From: Proteiniphilum sp. | GTDB taxonomy: Bacteria; Bacteroidota; Bacteroidia; Bacteroidales; Dysgonomonadaceae | Assembly: GCA_031284475.1 (NCBI GenBank) | Contig: JAISZV010000053.1 | Span: 1 to 6,278 of the forward strand | Direction: 5' to 3' | Length of the DNA: 6,278 nucleotides | Made by a program: the position numbers and the translations under genes | In this document: positions 1 to 5,991 of the stretch, piece by piece | Layout: the number at the start of each line of letters is the position of its first letter | Position numbering within the stretch: position 1 is the stretch's first letter | The notes under the pieces: generated by a model | What the model was told of the DNA's origin: nothing | Seen by the model: only the letters and a program-made list of their open reading frames with translations | Databases searched by the model: none

Positions 1-22
1 TCATTTTGATAATACTGTAAGT

Positions 23-56
23 CAAAATTACAAAAAAATATTACAATCAACGCAAA
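23..56 (-). promoter_or_regulatory. Possible Bacteroidota-type promoter for a gene beyond the left edge
   Basis: Read on the minus strand, 30-23 is TAATTTTG, an exact match to the Bacteroidota -7 consensus TAnnTTTG. A TTTG lies at 56-53, in the position of the -33 element, though the gap of 22 bases is slightly longer than the 20 seen at the LytTR gene promoter in this window. A start site would fall near position 16. An ATG at 4-2 on the minus strand could begin a gene running off the left edge, but only that codon is visible. The region is very AT-rich, so a chance match is possible. Confidence 0.35.
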
Positions 57-188
57 TTACTCAAATTTTATAAAATCAAAACTTTGTTCGTTTAAGGCAG
101 TGGGGCTGTGCAGTATGACGGCGTCTTCTTCAAACTGTCCTGCGGGTTTTTTTCTCTGAATTTTCTTTATTCTGATAGCCTTGGTTCT
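57..188 (-). pseudogene. Possible remnant of a gene 3' end (43 codons, no start codon)
   Basis: The minus strand has an open frame from just after a TAA at 191-189 down to a TAA at 59-57. It contains no ATG, GTG or TTG near its beginning. The first third is rich in Lys and Arg, and the tail is acidic and aromatic, with stretches such as PAGQFEEDAVILHSP and SFDFIKFE, which read like an ordinary protein C terminus. The middle of the frame is richer in G and C than the AT-rich DNA on both sides, as expected for former coding sequence. I do not recognise the family. It lies downstream of the DUF6922-like gene on the same strand, separated from it by about 90 non-coding bases with two tandem repeats. 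It could be the surviving end of a deleted neighbour, or a chance open frame. Remnant status is inference from composition and the missing start. Confidence 0.3.
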
Positions 189-238
189 TTAAATTAAAGT
201 GTTTGAATAATAAACTGTTATAAATACTTCCGGGACTT

Positions 239-282
239 TCTAACTTTATACGGAAGAAGTTCTAACTTTATACGGGAGAAGT
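239..282. repeat. Two tandem copies of a 22-bp repeat
   Basis: Positions 239-260 and 261-282 are two head-to-tail copies of a 22-bp unit that differ at a single base (A at 254, G at 276). Each unit contains arms AACTT and AAGTT around about ten bases, so each copy could form a weak hairpin, and the junction AAGTT-CT-AACTT is another inverted pair. The array ends exactly where the stop codon of the minus-strand DUF6922-like gene begins (285-283). Its function is unknown. Copy number could vary by slippage. Confidence 0.8.
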
Positions 283-609
283 TTAGGAGTTCAAGAGTTG
301 GTTTCGTAACTGTTTCCGTGTGTAACATTTCAATTCTTCTTTTTTGAGGTTAAAGGCTTTGCAAACGAAGTTCATATCCCTCTCCGGCAGACCGGGAATT
401 TCTTTGATGATTTCCCTGAAACCTTCTATACCGCCATAGAGATTAATAGCTGCATAGAAATCTTTCAGCCATCCTCTTTCTATAATACGTTGCACAACAA
501 TCTTTTTGGATTTCAGCCGGTCAAAACCGGATAGATCGTGTTCCCACAGCAAAGACGGCGATATGGAAACCTGATCGGCATAATCTTTATACCTGTCGAA
601 TATTGTCAT
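283..609 (-). CDS. DUF6922-like small protein, possible lone antitoxin-type protein
   Basis: This gene encodes a 108-aa soluble protein with no signal peptide or membrane segment. From memory it resembles the Bacteroidota DUF6922 family: an N-terminal S-x-S-L-L-W-E-x-D motif (residues 17-25), a central V-x-x-R-I-I-E-R-G-W segment (39-48) and a C-terminal helical part ending in a CYTRKQL stretch (95-101). Members are often found beside an AbiEii/AbiGii nucleotidyltransferase toxin gene, which suggests an antitoxin or DNA-binding role, but the function of the family is not settled. Here no such partner is present: downstream there are only repeats and a possible gene remnant. The ATG at 609-607 is preceded by GAAGGAG about nine bases upstream, an unusually good Shine-Dalgarno for this kind of genome, which supports this start. 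The upstream gene on the same strand ends 88 bases away, so co-transcription is possible. Confidence 0.7.
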   Translation of the reverse strand: MTIFDRYKDYADQVSISPSLLWEHDLSGFDRLKSKKIVVQRIIERGWLKDFYAAINLYGGIEGFREIIKEIPGLPERDMNFVCKAFNLKKEELKCYTRKQLRNQLLNS

Positions 610-697
610 AGGATTGCTCCTTCAAAGTTTATACAAACATGCGATTTTTCAAGGAGATATAGAAGATTCAGGCGATACATTGTCGCTTTTTAAACCA

Positions 698-1813
698 TTA
701 AGCCAAAAACTCTGCAGCCCGTGAAAAGACGTTTGTAAAGGCGTTGTTCAGCGAAGCGGTATCATTTGTGGTATGAGGGAACGGGTTTTCATGCGTATAG
801 GGGAATGGGAAATCGAGCAGTTGGACGGTTGACTCCCCGTTTTTCGTGCCCAATGCTTCCAATACGCCGTGATGAGGGATCACGTGGTCATTGGCCAGGG
901 TAATCCCTCCGATTTTTTCCTTGAAATGCGTAAAGAACTTTTCGCGGTCGGAGCGGAATCTTTCCGGAGCGATCATCCGCAAGAAAGCGTTGAAAGCGTT
1001 GTCGCGTTCCCATACGGGAGTGGCTTCGTTCCCGAAAATATGGATATAATACTGTTGCAGTTTTTCAAAGGCGGGTTTATCCAGGATGCTTCTGGAAATG
1101 CCGAACATAGAACGGAAAATGCTTCCGCCGCAGAACATAAAGAGGCGGGAGTCCGAAAAAAGGCTTTTCTCGTTGGCCATGAGGGCGACTTGAGACAGGA
1201 AAGCGCCGATGGAGTAGGCGAAAATATCAATTTTGGCGTCTTCCTTGAAAAGGGGATGGCGCCCGGTTTTTATTTCTTCAAAGAGCGCGGTTAAATCGGC
1301 CCAGGTTTGCCTCCCGGAGAGGTAAAAACGTTCCGGGCTCCGGCTGATCCGGTCGCTCAGCGCTACATTGGCATAGCTGATGGTGCGGTCGCCGGCGTAT
1401 TTCTCTTTCCTGAAATTCAGCAGGCTGATCAGGTTCCGGGGATTCGACCATGTTACCGGCGCCCGGTTTATGTGGAATGCGATAGGGAAAAGTATGACGG
1501 GCTTACCGGTATGGAAACATAAAAATTCAGCCCAGGGAAGATATTTATTCCAACTCCGTTCATTTAGCCCATGCAAAAGCAGAATGGCTTCTTTTTGCTT
1601 CGATTTGCCCGAAGGGATAAATACCGGGTATTCAAACGAAAAGTTTTCGGCTATATTATTATCCGCGTACTGCAAAGTACCGCTCCTTTCGTCGCTTAAC
1701 AGGCTCCGGAAACGGAAAAAACGAATAGTAAGGCCCGTCTCCTCCAAACGGCAATCCGTTCCTTGTTTAAAACCGTTGTTCAATGCAATATATCGTTCGT
1801 TGTAGGCCGTCAT
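698..1813 (-). CDS. Alpha/beta-hydrolase-like protein, DUF6051 family (probable)
   Basis: This gene encodes a 371-aa protein that I place, with moderate confidence, in the Bacteroidota DUF6051 family of alpha/beta-hydrolase-like proteins. The fold signature is visible: AILLLHGLNERSW (76-88) is the strand and oxyanion HG loop, FAYSIGAF (198-205) is the nucleophile elbow with Ser201, NDHVIPHHG (308-316) offers the acid Asp309, and THENPFPH (340-347) offers the final His. The elbow is A-x-S-x-G rather than the classical G-x-S-x-G. No signal peptide is seen, so it is probably cytoplasmic. The substrate is unknown; an esterase or lipase-like activity is inference only. The ATG at 1813-1811 has no Shine-Dalgarno, as is common in this phylum. 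A small hairpin lies 18 bases upstream, and no TAnnTTTG element was found in front of it. The DUF6922-like gene follows on the same strand after 88 bases. Confidence 0.75.
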   Translation of the reverse strand: MTAYNERYIALNNGFKQGTDCRLEETGLTIRFFRFRSLLSDERSGTLQYADNNIAENFSFEYPVFIPSGKSKQKEAILLLHGLNERSWNKYLPWAEFLCFHTGKPVILFPIAFHINRAPVTWSNPRNLISLLNFRKEKYAGDRTISYANVALSDRISRSPERFYLSGRQTWADLTALFEEIKTGRHPLFKEDAKIDIFAYSIGAFLSQVALMANEKSLFSDSRLFMFCGGSIFRSMFGISRSILDKPAFEKLQQYYIHIFGNEATPVWERDNAFNAFLRMIAPERFRSDREKFFTHFKEKIGGITLANDHVIPHHGVLEALGTKNGESTVQLLDFPFPYTHENPFPHTTNDTASLNNAFTNVFSRAAEFLA

Positions 1814-1831
1814 AACAAGGGATATTTTTTA

Positions 1832-1858
1832 GCAACATGGGCCAAAGGCCGGCGTTGC
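1832..1858 (-). other. Imperfect hairpin in the leader of the hydrolase gene
   Basis: The segment folds as GCAAC (1832-1836), three bases, GGCC (1840-1843), AAA loop, GGCC (1847-1850), three bases, GTTGC (1854-1858). This is five outer and four inner base pairs around a symmetric 3x3 internal loop. It sits 18 bases before the minus-strand start codon at 1813, so it would lie in the mRNA leader if transcription starts further upstream. No T-run follows on either strand in the right place, so it is not a simple terminator. A regulatory role is speculation. Confidence 0.35.
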
Positions 1859-1967
1859 GGATAATGAGTAACTTCTATGAAAACTTTTCAGCAAAAGAAC
1901 AGGCTTTTTTCGTGGCGTACAAATGAAAGGGAAAGATGCAATAAAAATGGGGCGGAAAAGCATATAT

Positions 1968-2020
1968 GGGGTGAAATCGGTTATTGCGGGGTGAAAAAAC
2001 GCCGGGGAAATCCGATTATT
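1968..2020. repeat. Three degenerate direct repeats upstream of the LytTR gene promoter
   Basis: The motif GGGGTGAAA occurs at 1968-1976 (with a following TCGGTTATT) and again at 1988-1996. A third degenerate copy, GGGGAAATCCGATTATT, lies at 2004-2020. Copies one and three share the longer pattern GAAATC-GG/CGA-TTATT. The array ends at the -33 element of the promoter at 2020-2051, the usual place for an activator site. Whether these are binding sites is inference. Confidence 0.4.
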
Positions 2021-2051
2021 TTGGTAAGTCATCAATAATAATCTAATTTTG
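2020..2051 (+). promoter_or_regulatory. Bacteroidota-type promoter of the LytTR gene
   Basis: TTTG at 2020-2023 is followed after 20 bases by TAATTTTG at 2044-2051, matching the Bacteroidota -33/-7 consensus TTTG and TAnnTTTG. A transcription start near 2058 would give a leader of about 23 bases before the ATG at 2081. No Shine-Dalgarno is present. Confidence 0.7.
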
Positions 2052-2080
2052 TACCGGGCGAGTACATAATTCATTCTGCG

Positions 2081-2938
2081 ATGGACGAAAAGATTCCGGC
2101 ATATTTGTATGAAAAGAAAAACAGCGTAAAAACGATTCTTTTTACGGCTCTTTTTGCCTTGCTGTTTATCAATCTTTTCCAACCGTTCGGTTCCAGCGAC
2201 TGGTATCCCGGCGTATCCGAAATTAAGTATTTTGCGTTTTCAAGCCTGATCATCCTTACCGGCATGTTAGTGGTGGTAGTCAGCCGGGTGATTCTTACGG
2301 CTTATTCTAAAAGGCGGGAGGTGTTGTATTGGCAGTACGTGTTGTGGATTTTGTGCGAGATAGTGGCGATGGCTACTTTTTATACCCTCTTTGCGAAATT
2401 TTTTCCCAAAGACGGGGTCAACAGGGATATTTCCGAAATCTTCCGCCAGAGTCTTTTCAATACGGCCCTGGTATTGCTTTTACCCTATGCCATCACCTGG
2501 CTCTATTTTTCCTGGAAAGAAAAGAGCAGGCTACTGGAACATATTGAGCAGGAAAAATTTGCCGATACCCATGCGAAGACATTGATTGCATTCCCGGACG
2601 AGAAGGGCGACCTAAAGATCTCGGTAATGCTGGAAAATCTGTTTTATATTGAGTCGGCCGATAATTATGCCACTATCTATTACCTGAATAAATCGGGCTT
2701 GTCGCACTTCCTGTTGCGCAACTCCCTGAAGTGGATGGAGGAGCATCTCACGAAGGAGACCCCTTTGGTCCGTTGCCATCGTTCTTATATTGTGAATATG
2801 GATAAGGTAAAGATACTGAAAAAGATAAAAGGGGGACTGGTGTTGGAACTCGACGCGGAACGTACTCCCGATATTCCCGTCTCAAAGACCTATTATGAGT
2901 CGTTCATGCTTAAATTTTCGCGCTATTCGGTGTAGTTA
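2081..2938 (+). CDS. Membrane-anchored LytTR-domain transcriptional regulator
   Basis: This gene encodes a 284-aa protein with two parts. The N-terminal half has four likely membrane helices (about residues 17-35, 49-72, 83-106 and 122-145). A short charged linker leads to a C-terminal LytTR DNA-binding domain (about 176-280), recognisable by FYIESADNYATIY (188-200), LLRNSLKWMEEHL (211-223), the hallmark RCHRSYIVNM (231-240) and PVSKTYY (266-272). LytTR domains bind DNA as beta-sheet-based folds, usually at short direct repeats. The usual receiver domain is absent and replaced by the membrane part, so it probably senses a membrane or envelope signal directly. No histidine kinase gene is adjacent. 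The gene has its own promoter at 2020-2051 and is followed by about 160 non-coding bases before rnpB. The target genes are unknown; self-regulation through the repeats at 1968-2020 is possible. Confidence 0.9.
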
Positions 2939-2992
2939 GAATCCCGCACATAGTATACCGGTGCGCTCATCGAAATTACTGATCATCACGTC

Positions 2993-3024
2993 GTTAAATC
3001 ATCAAATTATTAAATCGTCAAGCC
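2993..3024. repeat. Degenerate 8-bp tandem repeats
   Basis: Four consecutive octamers fit the pattern RTYAAATY: GTTAAATC, ATCAAATT, ATTAAATC and a final decayed GTCAAGCC. They lie in the 165-base gap between the LytTR gene and rnpB. Otherwise that gap (2939-3088) shows no gene and no convincing terminator. The repeats are probably low-complexity spacer DNA. Confidence 0.5.
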
Positions 3025-3088
3025 TCAAAACGATATACTAAAATGTGAAAAAACCACAGGAAACCGCCTTAAATCGCTAATTTAGTAT

Positions 3089-3096
3089 TACTTTTG
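3089..3096 (+). promoter_or_regulatory. -7 promoter element of rnpB
   Basis: TACTTTTG is an exact match to TAnnTTTG. A start site about seven bases downstream falls at 3103-3104, precisely where the P1 helix of RNase P RNA begins. No good TTTG is seen about 20 bases upstream, so the -33 element is weak. Confidence 0.65.
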
Positions 3097-3103
3097 CAGT
3101 TGC

Positions 3104-3460
3104 AGCAGGTCGGTTTGTCGCCACGGCGCTATTGTCGTGGAGGAAAGTCCGGGCAACGCAGAGCGCCATACTTCCTAACGGGAAGCTATCCGCGAGGGTA
3201 GATCAGCGTAACAGAAAACGACCGCCCCGGCCGGTGCCGGGGTAAGGGTGAAAAGGCGAGGTAAGAGCTCACCGGGCATTGCAGCAATGCAGTGCGCCGT
3301 ACGCATTATGGGTTGCAAGGCCATGTATATCGGATTTTAGGGTTGCTCGCCCGATGCCGAGGGGTAGGCCGCTAAAGGGGAGTGGCGACACTTTCCCGTA
3401 GATAAATGACAAACGTCCGCTTCGGCGGAATACAGAACCCGGCTTACAGACCGGCTGCTT
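3104..3460 (+). ncRNA. rnpB: RNase P RNA, bacterial type
   Basis: This is the catalytic RNA of RNase P, which removes the 5' leader from precursor tRNAs. The conserved blocks are in order: GAGGAAAGTCCGGGC (3140-3154), the GGTAAGGGTGAAA segment leading into GGTAAGAGCTCACC (3241-3273), GGGGTAGGCCGCT (3361-3373) and ACAGAACCCGGCTTACAG (3432-3449). The ends pair as P1: AGCAG, a bulged G, then TCGGT (3104-3114) against ACCGGCTGCT (3450-3459). P3 is a short hairpin (3121-3140), and 3276-3290 forms a perfect six-pair stem-loop (GCATTG-CAG-CAATGC) in the P12 region, shorter than in Escherichia coli. The length of about 355 bases is normal. Exact ends are estimated from the P1 pairing, the promoter spacing and the T-run at 3459-3464. 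A minus-strand open frame across this region is an artefact. Confidence 0.97.
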
Positions 3461-3464
3461 TTTT
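3450..3464 (+). terminator. Possible 3' end or terminator of rnpB
   Basis: Six T residues (3459-3464) directly follow the 3' strand of P1. Release after P1 formation would fit, but P1 is closed by a distant 5' strand, so this is not a classical local hairpin terminator. Some read-through into the downstream YihY gene is likely possible. Confidence 0.35.
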
Positions 3465-3484
3465 ATATAAAAAGTCATGGAGGG

Positions 3485-3569
3485 AATTGAAAATAGAGAA
3501 GCGAAGGCGGCTCAATTGACAATCAAAGAGCGAAGGCATCTCAATTGGAAATCGAGGAACAAGCGACTC
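3485..3569. repeat. Imperfect 29-bp tandem repeat between rnpB and yihY
   Basis: Three consecutive units start with AATTG and end with CTC: 3485-3513, 3514-3542 and a shorter third unit at 3543-3569. Units one and two are both 29 bases and agree at 22 positions, including a shared GCGAAGGC block. The third is 27 bases and matches best in its first eleven bases and its end. The array fills most of the gap between the end of rnpB and the ATG of the YihY gene. A 32-codon frame (3477-3575, ATG to TAG) crosses it, but the unit length is not a multiple of three, so a repeated peptide is not being conserved. Confidence 0.55.
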
Positions 3570-3583
3570 AAATAGTCTATTTT

Positions 3584-5155
3584 ATGAAACGAAAGAGGAA
3601 ACATGAACCGGAAGAGGAAAAGCCTGGCCGGCTTGAACAGTTGAGGATCAAGGTAAAAGAGTTGATCCATTTCCTCTCATACGGTATCTGGCGACAAAAT
3701 CCCGAAACGCTTTCCGGCAAGCGGAATATCCTGTATAACGCCATCAAGACGATCATGCTTACCGTCAGGAATGTGCAGGAACTGGATATTGCCGCCAGCG
3801 CCCGTTCGCTCACTTACAGGACGCTTCTCTCCATTGTGCCGCTGATGGCCATTATTTTTGCCATTGCCCGCGGATTTGGTATTGAGAATATCATGGAGAG
3901 CAGTATCTTCAGTTTTATGCTGGGGAACAGGCCTCTGGAGGAGATGGTTACTACCATGCCCGGAACCGGAGTAGACAATACGATAACCGTTATACCGGGA
4001 ATAGGGATCGCCAATGAGGCAGGCGTTGCGGATACGATATATAACGGGGAAGGGGTATTTCCGGCTCTTTCTTCCGGTATCACCGTAGGGGAAGAAGTTT
4101 CGGCAGAAGGGCGTACACGCGAGTTCCTCGACCTCCTGTTCCAGGTCATCGATAACTCGCTCGAAGAGGCGAAAGGAGGAGGCGTGTTTGCAGGAATAGG
4201 TATTTTGCTGTTCCTTTACACCATCCTGATCCTTTTCAGCGATATTGAGAATAACCTGAATAAGATATGGCAGGTGAGCAAGGGGAGGACCCTTGGGCGC
4301 AAAATGACCGATTACATCGCCATGGTGCTCTTTATGCCCGTCTTCTTTATCCTGATCAATACGCTCAACATTCTCAGTTATCCGCAAAACAACACACTCA
4401 AGGCCATTTATACCCTCTATCCCTTTATTCCGCGCCTACTTGATATTGTACCTTTTGTGCTGATGATATTCCTGTTTACGGTGCTTTACAAGTTCCTGCC
4501 CAATACAAAAGTGAAGTTCATGAATGCATTGATAGCGGGAATTATAGCCGGAACGGCATTTCAGTTTTTCCAGATGCTCTACCTGAGCGGGCAGATGTGG
4601 ATTACCCGTTATAATGCCATTTACGGCACATTTGCCGCGATCCCGCTGATGCTGTTGTGGATACAGATGTCCTGGTTCATTGCGCTGATCGGGGCGGAGG
4701 TCTCTTACGCAGCGCAGAACGTGCGGAAGTTCTCTTTTGAAAAGGAGACGCGCAATATCAGCCGCCGGTACAGGGATTTCTTCACGTTGATGATCGCTTC
4801 CGAAATAGTACAGCGTTTTGCAGATGAAGAGCCGCCCCTCACTGCCGACCAGATATCGGTAAGATGCAAGGCGCCCGGACGGCTTACCAACGATATTTTG
4901 GATCAATTGGTTGAACTGAGAATTATTTCCGTAACTCCGTCTGCCGGCGACGAACGTGTGCCGGCTTTCCAGCCCGCCATGGATATCAATCTGATCACGG
5001 TAAACCGTTTGATTTCCGAACTGGATGAGCAGGGATCGGAAGATTTCCTGATCGATATCGAAGGGAATTTTGAGGAACACTGGAAGGCATTGATAAATAC
5101 CCGTATAGGAGGGTTTCATGGCGGAAACAGCGATCTCTTGCTGAAAGATCTTTGA
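3584..5155 (+). CDS. YihY/virulence factor BrkB family inner-membrane protein
   Basis: This gene encodes a 523-aa polytopic protein of the YihY/BrkB family (older databases wrongly call it ribonuclease BN). Signatures are SLTYRTLLSIVPLMAIIFAI (75-94) in the first helix, the NKIWQVSKGR segment (226-235) after the second, and YGTFAAIPLMLLWIQMSW (347-364) with GAEVSYA in the last. About six membrane helices are visible (near 78-98, 201-219, 246-265, 287-305, 312-332 and 347-375). A soluble C-terminal part from about 395 looks like a winged-helix-type domain. The molecular role of the family is uncertain; some relatives are linked to envelope lipid or lipopolysaccharide handling. The loop between helices one and two is about 50-60 residues longer than I expect for the family. 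I chose the ATG at 3584 over an upstream in-frame TTG at 3545, because that extension lies within the repeat array and the positively charged MKRKRK start fits the family. Confidence 0.9.
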   Translation: MKRKRKHEPEEEKPGRLEQLRIKVKELIHFLSYGIWRQNPETLSGKRNILYNAIKTIMLTVRNVQELDIAASARSLTYRTLLSIVPLMAIIFAIARGFGIENIMESSIFSFMLGNRPLEEMVTTMPGTGVDNTITVIPGIGIANEAGVADTIYNGEGVFPALSSGITVGEEVSAEGRTREFLDLLFQVIDNSLEEAKGGGVFAGIGILLFLYTILILFSDIENNLNKIWQVSKGRTLGRKMTDYIAMVLFMPVFFILINTLNILSYPQNNTLKAIYTLYPFIPRLLDIVPFVLMIFLFTVLYKFLPNTKVKFMNALIAGIIAGTAFQFFQMLYLSGQMWITRYNAIYGTFAAIPLMLLWIQMSWFIALIGAEVSYAAQNVRKFSFEKETRNISRRYRDFFTLMIASEIVQRFADEEPPLTADQISVRCKAPGRLTNDILDQLVELRIISVTPSAGDERVPAFQPAMDINLITVNRLISELDEQGSEDFLIDIEGNFEEHWKALINTRIGGFHGGNSDLLLKDL

Positions 5156-5184
5156 GCCGCCGCGGGTGAAAAAAATAAAATGAT

Positions 5185-5192
5185 TATCTTTG
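5185..5192 (+). promoter_or_regulatory. Probable -7 element for the mlaE-mlaF operon
   Basis: TATCTTTG matches TAnnTTTG exactly and lies 37 bases before the mlaE start codon, giving a predicted leader of about 30 bases. No clear TTTG lies at the -33 position; the upstream sequence is an A-rich run. The preceding YihY gene ends 29 bases before this element. Confidence 0.5.
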
Positions 5193-5229
5193 CGCTGTAT
5201 AGTAATAGAGTACTTTTCAAGTAGGCCAC

Positions 5230-5979
5230 ATGAGTTTTATAAGTTCCATAGAAAATGTAGGGGAGTATGCCCTACTGATGAAGAAGGTGCTTGCCATTCC
5301 GGACAGGATGAGTGAATTTCTGAAAGAATTCATAAAGGGGATTTTTTTCCTGGGGGTGAACTCTATTTGGATTGTGGTGATCATCTCTTTTTTCATTGGG
5401 GCCGTTATCGTTTTGCAGATCGCTTTGAACATCGATTCGCCGATGCTGCCGCGGTTTACGGTCGGAATGGTTTCGCGCGAGATCATCCTGTTGGAGTTCT
5501 CATCAACCATCATGTGCCTCATCCTGGCCGGTAAAGTGGGCTCGAATGTGGCTTCGGAAATAGGAACGATGCGAATTACCGAACAGATAGACGCTTTGGA
5601 TATTATGGGCGTAAATTCTGCCAATTATCTGATATTTCCTAAAATAGCCTCGTTTGTAACATTCATGCCGGTACTGGTTGTCTTCAGCATGTTTACCGGT
5701 TTGTCGGGCGGCTATATTATTTGCCTGGTATTGGGAACGCCCTCGGTAGAAACCTATGTATATGGTATACAGGCTTTCTTCAGGGAGTCGTTTATCTGGT
5801 ATTCAATTTTCAAATCGATGTTGTTCGGCTTCATTATCGCATCTGTTGCGGCCTATTTCGGATATACCGCGAAAGGAGGGGCGTTGGAGGTGGGACAGGC
5901 CAGCACCAATTCCGTGGTGATCAACAGTGTGTTGATACTGGTATGCGATTTGGTATTCACTCAGTTGGCAATGGGATAA
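5230..5979 (+). CDS. mlaE: MlaE-type ABC transporter permease (lipid transport)
   Basis: This gene encodes a 249-aa inner-membrane permease of the MlaE family, the membrane part of Mla/MCE systems that move phospholipids or other lipids between the inner and outer membranes. The family signature is very clear: LAGKVGSNVASEIGTM (99-114) running into RITEQIDALDIMGVNS (115-130), closely parallel to the Escherichia coli MlaE motif, and GGALEVGQASTNSVV (216-230) near the end. Helices are visible at about 44-64, 87-101, 141-169, 190-212 and 229-247, and the length is normal for the family. There is no strong Shine-Dalgarno; a promoter-like TATCTTTG lies 37 bases upstream of the ATG. The MlaF ATPase gene follows after only 12 bases, so the two are surely co-transcribed. 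In Bacteroidota the gene name mlaE is by homology, and the direction of transport is not shown by sequence. Confidence 0.95.
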   Translation: MSFISSIENVGEYALLMKKVLAIPDRMSEFLKEFIKGIFFLGVNSIWIVVIISFFIGAVIVLQIALNIDSPMLPRFTVGMVSREIILLEFSSTIMCLILAGKVGSNVASEIGTMRITEQIDALDIMGVNSANYLIFPKIASFVTFMPVLVVFSMFTGLSGGYIICLVLGTPSVETYVYGIQAFFRESFIWYSIFKSMLFGFIIASVAAYFGYTAKGGALEVGQASTNSVVINSVLILVCDLVFTQLAMG

Positions 5980-5991
5980 AGAGGAGCCGTT

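Noticed and set aside
187..199. A perfect 13-base inverted repeat CTTTAA-A-TTAAAG.
   Set aside because: It is short and lies in AT-rich sequence where such palindromes arise by chance.
670..690. A GCGA...TCGC stem followed by TTTTT, resembling a plus-strand terminator.
   Set aside because: The stem has only four pairs, and no plus-strand gene lies upstream to be terminated.
869..1805. Several long plus-strand frames of 71-141 codons.
   Set aside because: They lie opposite the hydrolase gene, which has clear fold motifs, and they show no recognisable family features.
1829..2265. Two minus-strand frames of 117 and 64 codons upstream of and overlapping the LytTR gene.
   Set aside because: They overlap the LytTR promoter and the start of a well-supported gene, and show no family motif.
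3269..3478. A 69-codon minus-strand frame (PVCKPGSVFRR and so on).
   Set aside because: It is antisense to the conserved core of RNase P RNA, a frequent source of false protein predictions.
3485..3569. The repeat array considered as a small CRISPR.
   Set aside because: The units are contiguous and imperfect with no spacers, and no cas genes are present.
3677..5119. Minus-strand frames of up to 236 codons across the YihY gene.
   Set aside because: They are shadows of the strongly supported membrane protein gene; their composition (rich in His, Arg and Gln with no motifs) is typical of antisense reading.
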